64,000 nucleotides of DNA, from contig CM043957.1 in the NCBI GenBank assembly GCA_014529385.2, positions 87,768,381 to 87,832,380 on the forward strand. Direction: 5' to 3'. The first letter of the stretch is position 1. Each line of letters begins with the position of its first letter. This DNA comes from Adiantum capillus-veneris (Eukaryota > Streptophyta > Polypodiopsida > Polypodiales > Pteridaceae). A program made the translations under genes and the position numbers. Below are positions 55,940 through 64,000 of this stretch, piece after piece. Below the pieces are notes generated by a model. The model was not told the DNA's origin. It made no database searches and saw only the letters and a list, made by a program, of their open reading frames with translations.

Positions 55940-56473
55940 TGAGAGTGAGAGAGAGAGATGGAGGTATACTGGATGGATTAGACAACCCACCCTCAGATTC
56001 TAGATCATCTAAGGGTATCATTGTACCCAAAAGAGGATTCGGAATGAAATCTGTGAAGATGCATTGTGCGTGCATGCGTGTGGGAAGAGGGAAGAGGAGG
56101 AGACAAAGAGGAGAGTTAGGGAGAACCACACACTATAAAAGTAGTGTGAGAGTGGGTTTCTTTATTATGCATGAAATAGAGTGAGCCATTGATTTAGTTA
56201 GCTATGTAGGGTTAGTCATGGGTGATCGCAATGGACATTTACCCCAACAATTTTCCACTTAAAGGACAACGTGGTTGTAAATGGCTATGACTAAAGCTAG
56301 TATGCACAACTATGAAGCACGATAGGTTCACCCTTGTACAATTGTGTTCACCCTATACACATTAACTCGATGCAAAGTGCAAATCGCCTCATATCCAAGC
56401 TCTTTGTAAGAGCATCCACGGATTTGTCATCAATGTGAACATTTAAAAGCTCTAGACGCTTATTCGTCAAGGT
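55054..56473. other. Between the chromovirus and copia copy 2, no gene seen
   Basis: Short frames only; (GT)n(GA)n at about 55904-55957. No TE domain recognised. Confidence 0.45.
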
Positions 56474-56701
56474 TGTTACCATACATTTGTGCTAGTGATG
56501 TGTGTCAACACACTTAGGACCCCCGGGGCACTTTTTCCCTCACTAGGAGGTTTTTTCCCCCGTGCATTGTATATACGCCCATCCATCTAGGGCTAACTCA
56601 TCTTTCATTTGTGAATTGAGCAATATAATCTTTGTTGTGTGCCTTGAGTTTCTTCATCATCTCCAAACTGTGTGTGTTTCCCTACAACCCTATTTTCAAC
56701 A
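56474..56701 (+). repeat. 5' LTR of copia copy 2 (228 bp)
   Basis: Begins TGTTACCATACATTTGTG and ends TTTTCAACA. Contains TGTATATACGCC, a TATA-like site at about 56569, that also occurs in the 3' LTR of copy 1. Confidence 0.85.
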
Positions 56702-56703
56702 AT

Positions 56704-56715
56704 CGGTATCAGAGT
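56704..56715 (+). other. Primer binding site, initiator Met tRNA type
   Basis: CGGTATCAGAGT lies two bases after the LTR end, against the standard TGGTATCAGAGC. Two mismatches. Confidence 0.75.
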
Positions 56716-57065
56716 AGGTTGTGTCCTCCCCCGGGCGTAGTTGACAACATCACCATCACCCACCTGCTCACTTTCTCTAATTTGGGTGAGCTTTGATGTG
56801 CGTCACCACATTGAAAAATACTTGGAGGAAGCTCGTAAATCTTGGTATGATCAAAATTTTCATTCAGGCTCATTTCGGCCTCTGTTTCCATTACAGGTTG
56901 TACTGCGCAGGCAATCTCGTCCTTTTGTGCAAAATTTTTGACAGTGCAAGTTTTTATAGAACAGGTCCTTACATTCTTCTTTGCGTTGTTTTATATAGCC
57001 CGTGTTGGTCTTACTTTGCTTTACCTCTTTTTGGACAGTTTTCACATCAGGTGTAGTCACTCGCC

Positions 57066-57720
57066 ATGGCTGACAACAACACATACGTGTTTAAGATGTT
57101 TGCTACTGCCTGCTGAGGATAAATTGGATGGGGACAGCTACCCAGTGTGGGGCTTACATGATACAACATGTTCTTATGTCAAAGGGAATTTGGAATGTTG
57201 TGTAGGGCATTGATGTACGTTCAGATTCTGTGGATACAAGCTCTGCTCAGGATGTTGCAGGTTTAGGTGGCAGGATTGCTACTACTAGAGCTATTTTGCC
57301 TACGGCTGAGCAGTCTTGTTGGGATGTTAGAGATGTGTAGGCCATGCATTAATTGCATTATCTATGAAGCGCACCATTACTTCTCACATTCTCTTAGCTA
57401 AATCAGCTAAACATGCTTGATATATTCTAGATGGTCTTTATGCCAGTCACAATAAGACTAAAATTGCATTGTTAGGTAAAGAGATGCAATCAAAGATATT
57501 CATGAGGAAGATGACATGGACACTTTCCTTGTTGGTATCAAGGATATTAATGAGCAACTCGTTTCTGCACTGGTCATTTCTGACAGTTCACTTGTGCAGG
57601 CTGTTCTGGATGCATTGCCAGATTCTTACTAGAATTCTGCTAGTACTTGGAGACTTATGACCCAAGGAAATCCCGATGTTGTCAAGTTTGATGATTATGC
57701 GCAATGCTGTTTTGCAAGAG
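57066..57720 (+). pseudogene. gag: gag of copia copy 2 (broken)
   Basis: The start codon at 57066 (MADNNTYVFK) is the likely gag start, the first ATG after the primer site with copia gag-like sequence. Frames shift near 57100, 57200 and 57490, and a stop occurs at 57337-57339. Sequence corresponding to the missing first half of copy 1 gag is here, which shows what copy 1 lost. The frame at 57469-57660 reads FLHWSFLTVHLC, a shadow of the true frame. Confidence 0.7.
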
Positions 57721-58416
57721 TCAGTTTCAAGAAAGAACCAGGCTAAACAGCATGCAGTTGAACGGGCTTTTGTTGCTGCTCAAACAAAAGGTGGTAACAG
57801 CAATGTAGCCACTTCTCATAGTTCTTTAGCAAGTGGGAAATCACCTGTTTCTAATGCTTCTGCTGGCATCACTTTGTTTGGGAATTTTGGTGAAAAAGGT
57901 AAGAAGAAGATGCGTTGCCATTATTGCAAGGCTAATGATCACTTGATTAAGCAATGTCCTAAATTGAAGGCAAAAGAGGCCAAGAAGAAAGAGGCTGGTT
58001 CCACTACAAGTGCGGCTATTGCAAAATCTTCAGTGAAAGGAGATTGTGATGTTGATGTAGATGAAAAGTGGGCGTTTAGTGCAGAGTGCACTTATGATCA
58101 TTTTGTCCATGATGAATGTATGTCAGGTGTTGAAGATTCATACGTGTGGTACCTTGATACTGGTGCTACAAAGCATATTACCTTGCAACGTGACTTGTTT
58201 ACCTCTCTCAAGTCTGTCCCTCATGGGAATACAGTCACTTATGCCAACAATGCCTTTTATCCAATCAAGGGAGTTGGAAAGATTGTGCTAACTGCTACAA
58301 ATGACAGTTCTTTCACACTTGTTGATGCACTTTATGTATGTGGGATCAAAAAGAACTTTTTTTTTTTTTGTATCTGCACTTGCGAGACTTGGTCTTGTTG
58401 TGAAATTTGTGGATGA
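57676..58416 (+). pseudogene. gag zinc knuckle and protease of copia copy 2
   Basis: CHYCKANDHLIKQC (zinc knuckle, about 57915-57960) and WYLDTGATKHITLQR (protease active site D-T-G-A, about 58150-58190) lie in one 246-codon frame, followed by VYGIKKN and a run of T (58358-58369) that shifts the frame. Confidence 0.85.
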
Positions 58417-59440
58417 TAGATGTACATTTCATGATTACTTTTGGTGATGAAATTGTTGCATCTAGCATTTTGTGCCCTGGGCTATATAAGGTCACTTTGT
58501 ATGACAAGTGTGGGAAGAATTTTGCAAATGCAACTTTGTGAATTCAAAGGTTGTTTTAGGTGCAAAACTTTGGCATGCACGTTTTGGGCATCTGAATTTT
58601 TCCGGTTTGCTACATTTGCAAAAACCTGATATGGTTGCTTCTTTGCTACCTCATTGTGAAGCATGTTTGTGAAGGTTGTATTTTGGATAAGATGCGGCGT
58701 GCAAATTTTTAAAGAATGATTCAATTAGGGCTACATGTAGATTGCAACTTGTGCATAGTAATTTTTGTGGGCCTATGCAAACTCCGTCCTTAGGCAATTA
58801 CCTACACTTCATGATTTTCATTGATGATTACTCCAGGCATGCATGGGTGTATCCGCTTAAAGCTAAGTCGGAAGTGTTTATGTGCTTTAAGCAATTTCTG
58901 GCTATGACTAAAAATTACACTATGGGCACCCTCTTTTCAGATCGAGGAGGGGAGTATATGTCTCATGAGTTTAATGCATTTCTAGCTAGTTGTGGGATAA
59001 AACACCAATGTACAATTCCATATACACTTCAACAAAATGGTGTTGCTGAAAGGAAAAATAGGTCGCTTACAAAGATGGCCCGATGTATGGTCAAGAGTAA
59101 AACTTTGCCACATTCATTTTTGGCTTGAGCCCATCATGTGTGCTACTTATGTTAACAGGTGTCCTACAAAAGCTTTGCAATCTATGACTTCTTATGAAGC
59201 ATGGCATGATAAGAAGCCATCTATTGATCACATGCCCATTTTTGGTTATTTAGCTTCTGCTTTTGTGTCACAAACTCACTCAAAAACTTGGATGATAAGG
59301 TTGTTAAATGCACTTTTTTTGGTTTTAATACTGAAAGCAAAGGTTATTGGTTGTACCATCTGCAAACGAAACATATCTTGGTTTCTTGAGAAGTTGTGTT
59401 TTTGGAAGATTCTGTTCAACCTTTCTTGTCATGTACTGGA
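58417..59440 (+). pseudogene. Integrase of copia copy 2
   Basis: Frames at 58742-59128 and 59037-59456 carry HSNFCGPMQTP (the first catalytic Asp of copy 1, HSDVCGP, is Asn here), LFSDRGGEYM (Asp kept) and QQNGVAERKNR (Glu kept), then NRCPTKALQSMTSYEAWHD. Several stops and shifts lie upstream (58456, 58541). Ends near 59440 without RT. Confidence 0.8.
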
Positions 59441-60400
59441 GACAGTGAAAAGGTGAATTCACCGCCAGTGAAGAGGTGCTTCACATAAAGAAAAAATTCT
59501 CTCTCACTTTGCATTAAAATACTTGCATCCAAGCACGATTTTTGCCATGTACGAATCACACGGTAAGACCTTCCTCATGAGGCATCATATTATGCGTATG
59601 TGTGTGTGTGCGCGCGTGCACACACACACACACACACACAACACAACACAACACATCATATGTATGTATGTTTAATACACCATTTGCCATGAGAATTTCA
59701 CCTTGACAAAATGGACCAATGACACCAATGAAGATCAAGCAATTCAGCGTACAAATTAAGATGAAGAAGACGACAACGACAACAAAAAACGACAATGATA
59801 ACAACAAACAACAATGACAACCAAATAAAGCCAATTTTGAAGAAGACACACATGACAACCTCTTCACACAAGTGAATGAATGAAATTTTTGTACTACCTA
59901 GGACTACTAGTGAACCTACTATGTCTCACTTGTGAACCATATTGATGATTCCAATTGAGAACCCCAATGGTATCATGGGACATTGAACCACAGTGATGAA
60001 TCAAATTGAACCGCTATGATGTATCGGGTAGATGAATCATGTCAGTCTAGGAATACACCATGACATGAACACATGAACCCAAAAACACATGGTCTTTGTA
60101 AAATCCCAAGTTTGTCTTTTAAGGGAGCATTTGTTAAGGTAAGCCCAACTTGTGGCACCATTTGGGAAAGCCCTCTAGCCATCTAGAAAAGATGATATGA
60201 TGAGATGGCCCAATAGCAAGAGGATCCAGCCTCTCTAGCCAATGATTGTAAAGCACAAAGCTTATTTAAGAGGCTGTTCTCTAATCAATCAATTAGATGA
60301 GAAATTAGAGTCAAGCTAATTGCACTGGTTTTGTATAAAGACAGAAGTGGATCCAAATAAGTGAAAATGGATGCTATTGAGGAAAATCAAGTAAATTGGG
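59441..60400. other. Intergenic, no gene seen
   Basis: (GT)n/(GC)n/(AC)n tract at about 59595-59645 with alternating purine-pyrimidine (GCGCGCGTGC). No gene or TE domain recognised. Confidence 0.45.
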
Positions 60401-60404
60401 TACA

Positions 60405-61275
60405 GCTTGGGCCAATCATGTGCATTTGGGTGCAACTTGGGTCCATGTAGTGCAATCAAGTCATCAACTTAGGGTGATAAGAGTCCACTTGTGCCCAATC
60501 AAGTACAGTCAAATGTGAATGGTTGCAATTGGTTATGAACGGATACAATTAGGGCCAATCAAATCCAAGCAAATGCATTAGGACCTAATATACTATAAAC
60601 ATACAACATACTCACTTTGGGAGAGACATCACCCATCCCAATCAAGTGCAATCAAATGTGAATGGTTGCAACTGGTTATGAACGGATGCAATTAGGGCCA
60701 ATCAAATCCAAGCAAGTGCATTAGGACCTAATATACTATAAACAACATACTCACTTTGGGAGAGACATCATCTATCCCAAGGATCTATTAGAGTGAAGGA
60801 TGAAGTACATGGGAGATAGTTAGATAGTCTCTCTAAGCAAGATAGAGACGATATGTCATTGCTCCTCTTGTTGCACTATGTATATGGCATAAGACTCTCC
60901 TGTCAATCAAATCCATCAATGTGTTTTAGGACCCAATATAGTGTATATGAGTTTAATTAAGACCAATCTAGCGTGCAAATGGGACCAATTAGTTCGAATG
61001 ATCAATTTGGTGTAACCGAGTTGATAAATTACAATTGAGTATATTTAGGACTAATTAACAACAAATCGAGCAATTGGGGCCAATCAAGCGTGTTAACCAA
61101 GTGCAATCAAGCCCAATTCGGATCCCAAGTGCATGCAATAGTCCCAATTGGATGAAGTAGAATTCAACTAGGGCCAATCAACAATCGGGGTCAATCATAT
61201 CTAAGTGTAATCAAATCCAATTGGGCCTAATGATAGCAATTTCAATGCATTCGAGCCCCAATCAAGTGCATTTAA
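60405..61275 (+). repeat. Diffuse CCAATCAA-rich repeat region
   Basis: CCAATCAA/T occurs about ten times in 870 bp with irregular spacing, often preceded by GGG or CC and followed by GTGCAATCAA or ATCCAAGC. It includes one clean 143-bp tandem duplication. No coding frame. Confidence 0.65.
60495..60776 (+). repeat. 143-bp tandem duplication
   Basis: CCAATCAAGT at 60495 recurs at 60638; units share AAATGTGAATGGTTGCAA and TTTGGGAGAGACATCA blocks and differ by a few bases and a small gap. Confidence 0.9.
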
Positions 61276-61572
61276 ATAACATGATGAAATAAGGTGCTTT
61301 TTTTTGTATCGTTTTGTGCATGCAAAAAGGAAAAATGTTTTTGCCAAAGAATTGCCAAGATTTAAGCAAAAAAATTGTTTTAAATTTTTACCTTTGAAAA
61401 TTATGCAACACCCTTGTGTAAGTCCATAACTTTTAAATGTTTCTTTTGATGTTGTTTGAGCTATTTGCCAGGGTTATTTCGCTACTATATTTGGGTCAAA
61501 ACCTACATTGATGTAGAGTACCCTACAAACGATGCATTTTCGAGGTAATGAGCCAACAAGGACTCAAATTCT

Positions 61573-61900
61573 TCAATGGTAGAGATTGAAGAAATTTTAG
61601 ATGATTGTGAAGATGAGTATGAAGAAGAGGAATTGGGTTGCATTGTGAATAGCAACCAGTTTTTACAACAAGTAAAGCATGTGCGATTGCATGATGAAGA
61701 GGAAGAATTGGTACAATTCCAAGAAGCCCTGTTACAAAAACCCATTGCGTTAGGGCTACAACTAAAACATTGATCAAGGTGAGAGATTTTGATGAGCCTT
61801 TAGTTGCATGTAGTGACCATGGTTCAAAAATTAATCTTATGTCTAAAGACTTGAAAGAAAAATGGCATATAGACGCTGATCATGCCTAGCACATTCAAGC
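61573..61900 (+). pseudogene. Retroelement protease-like remnant
   Basis: The frame at 61576-61773 is Glu/Asp-rich, ending in a shift; beyond it FDEPLVACSDHGSKINLMSKDL reads in another frame (about 61788-61855). D-H-G-S with a following IN and a SKDL block fits the aspartic protease active-site region of gag-pol proteins of retroelements. Nothing else of the element is recognised nearby, so it is a fragment. Confidence 0.4.
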
Positions 61901-63480
61901 TGCTAAGAAACCAACACAAAATGTTGAACTTCACCAAAAAATGCATGGATTTGAAAGCAATACCTTTAGCATAAATTAGTCACATATTACCTTACACAAA
62001 AATTGCTACAATTGCTCTAAGTTCTTCAATCATTGCATCTTCAAAAAATTTCTAAAATTTGACAAGCCAAACCAAACAATGCAATTGATGAGACAATGAA
62101 AACCTATGAACGCCCTAGCCATCCACAAAGACAATCAAGAAATTCTAGTGTAAAACAAGATATCGGGAAATAGTAATGTAAACATGAAGGGAAATTTGTC
62201 ATCAACACCATTATTCCTTTGTCTAGGAAATTGTTCTATATTGTTGGGCATGGCCATGACAAATATATGAGAATTCATAGTTGACACATGAAATCATAGC
62301 CTAGTCAAGAAGATGCCAACAAAAACGAATCATTAATTTAGATACGACGATGTGAGAGAAGTAACAGGCTTCAAAAACAAAACATTATGCTAGCATTTGC
62401 AAGGTAAAACTAGCAAAAACAATAGCACAGAACTACCTATTGTCTCCTAAAAGGTGTCTTCGCTTTAGCTCAGAAGATGGCAGATCCATATAACAAGTTC
62501 ACTGATATTCAATGTAGAATCCCTCGTTATCACTCATTAGCACATAACTATCACTTGCCTTTGAACGATGCTTACGATCAATTAGAAAGGAAACTTTGAC
62601 CATTAACCTAGACGAGACTTCCCCCTCATGGCTACATGCGTTTCCGAAGTCAAATCCCTCAACCTCTTAACAGAATTGATATCTATTTTGCATTGGGTCA
62701 AGGAAGACCCAAGTTCTTAGGAATTAAAGAAGACAGTGTTTAACATTCGTAAAGAGAAAATGCCATATCTATGTGGTACATTTACTCTAGATAATGTCTT
62801 CTGAGGTCACCAAAGGAAGCAAGTGCAAGTGCTGATATCGATGAGCATCCCACACAAATTGATCAACAATCTAAGACAGTTTTACGGTGTCACATTGTAG
62901 TTTATGCATTTAAAATTACAATTAGAAGTTGTTATTGCTTTTTCTTGTTATTGCTGATTCTTCAAAAATGTCTTCTACCATTTAATGGAACAGGGAAAGG
63001 GGCAAGTGTCAATAGAGACAATCTATGAGAAGAGAAACATCACAAAACTTCCAGTTTTTGTTCCTTGGAGCCTTGATAGACTCCCTACTTTAATCTAATT
63101 AATCAAAAACTGCAAAGAAAACAATGAGAGACATGCAACCTATCAATACTTATTTTTTCCATAGTTGATATTGCTAACTTTTTCATCATGCACTCGTTGC
63201 TCAAGTCAGCAAGTTCGACTGCGCTTGGATGCACAACCCATCAGGTATGTCTAAGTACTAATACCCACTCTTTAATGTAATTGCTTGTTATGACAATACA
63301 AATCTATTCTTAAGTGTCTCAATACTATATACTACCCTAACTTCATCTTCTACTGAGGGAGAACCAATCTTCAAATGAAGAAATGCAAAATAAGTAGTCT
63401 TCGCATATGTTTTTGAAATTCATTCATAACGATGTTTAAGCGTGCGAAGCACTATGTTCATGAGCAATAGGGAGGGGGTG
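61901..63480. other. Intergenic, no gene supported
   Basis: Short frames only, perhaps further remains of the retroelement fragment at 61.6-61.9 kb. Confidence 0.4.
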
Positions 63481-63727
63481 GGTTGTGGGGAGGTGTGGTG
63501 GGGGTGGGCTATGGGGTACCAAACGCGTTTCGCTCCATTGAGGAGCTCATCAGTGGTAGGGGAAAGGAGATAAAAGGGGAATCATGGGGGGGAGGGTGTT
63601 CTTTATATAAGAAGGGGGGGGGAAGAGGGAAGAGTACTTATTGAAGAGGTATAGTTAGGGAGTGAGTTCCTTTAACTGAAGGCAATGAGTGGTGTAAGTG
63701 GTGTAGAGTCCCCATAAAAATAAGGGA

Positions 63728-64000
63728 GGTTTTCATTGATTGTTTGCCGAGGAGCGGTTCAAGTGGAGGCGGGGCCTGATAAGATGGGAAAAATGGTGGG
63801 TGGGTGGGTGTGTGGGGGGGGGGGGGGGGGGGGGGGGAAGGGCGTCGAACGCAATACAAGGGGGTGTATCCCTCTAGGGGGGTTAAATCCATCTAGGTTT
63901 TCATTGATTGTTTGTCGAGGAGTGGTTCAAGTGGAGGCGGGGCCTGATGGGTGGGTGGGGGGGGGCGGGGGGGGGGAAGGCGTCGAACGCAATACAAGGG
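63728..64000 (+). repeat. 168-bp G-rich tandem repeat, continuing past the window
   Basis: GGTTTTCATTGATTGTTT at 63728 recurs at 63896; both units continue with GAGGNNCGGGGCC-like and (GGGT)n/(G)n stretches and GGCGTCGAACGCAATACAAG. A G-run of more than 20 lies at about 63816-63838. A second unit ends at the window edge. It has strong G-quadruplex potential on the plus strand. Confidence 0.85.

Larger units (their letters stand above)
56474..59440 (+). mobile_element. Ty1/copia retrotransposon, copy 2, 3' truncated
   Basis: It has a 5' LTR (56474-56701), primer site (56704-56715), leader, gag starting at ATG 57066, zinc knuckle, protease, and integrase to about 59.44 kb. RT, RNase H and the 3' LTR are missing. 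It is closely related to copy 1: the LTR, gag-pro blocks and integrase match. Multiple frameshifts and stops make it inactive. Confidence 0.85.

Noticed and set aside
60405-61275. CRISPR array
   Set aside because: Repeats are irregular, short, and in plant nuclear DNA; no constant spacer length.

Overview
This window is nuclear DNA from a seed plant; the species cannot be named from the sequence alone. The grounds are plant-type LTR retrotransposons (an Athila-like Ty3/gypsy family with a tRNA-Asp primer site, a chromovirus with a chromodomain, Ty1/copia), plant L1-type LINE remnants, and a three-exon R2R3-MYB gene whose MYB repeats and C-terminal FLG motif fit plant subgroup 21 (MYB52/54/56/105/117-like). 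Most of the window is decayed mobile DNA. Only two genes look structurally intact: the MYB gene (33519-35875, minus) and an unrecognised two-exon gene (24992-26304, minus).

Layout. 1-6300: an Athila-like Ty3/gypsy element on the minus strand with protease, four zinc knuckles, gag, leader, primer site and LTR; it runs off the left edge. 6308-10216: a second member of the same family on the plus strand, forming an inverted pair with the first. 10227-12430: a minus-strand LINE joined to the broken integrase end of that element. 12.4-17.3 kb: non-coding DNA with homopolymers, microsatellites and an inverted pair of a ~0.4-0.5 kb repeat. 17.6-21.3 kb: two LINE fragments. 21.6-26.3 kb: a broken transposase-like gene of a family I cannot name, a remnant of an FCP1/NIF-type HAD phosphatase domain, and the intact two-exon gene on the opposite strand. 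26.8-33.4 kb: a LINE fragment and AG/AC/G-rich simple sequence. 33.5-36.4 kb: the MYB gene, set among GA/CT tracts. 37.3-38.4 kb: a LINE tail with a 357-bp tandem duplication. 39399-39555: a near-perfect RNA-type hairpin. 42532-55053: one complete nested insertion, a chromovirus with two ~1.43-kb LTRs and a target duplication, whose 3' LTR was later hit by a copia element. 56474-59440: a second copia of the same family, truncated at its 3' end. 59.5-64 kb: diffuse CCAATCAA-rich repeats, a retroviral-protease-like remnant and a G-rich tandem repeat that runs off the right edge.

The region is best read as layered insertions around one developmental-type transcription factor gene. The most interesting unexplained items are the wobble-compensated hairpin at 39.4 kb, the transposase-like relic with its companion orphan gene at 21.6-26.3 kb, and the copia insertion that lacks its 5' end although the target LTR is continuous across it.
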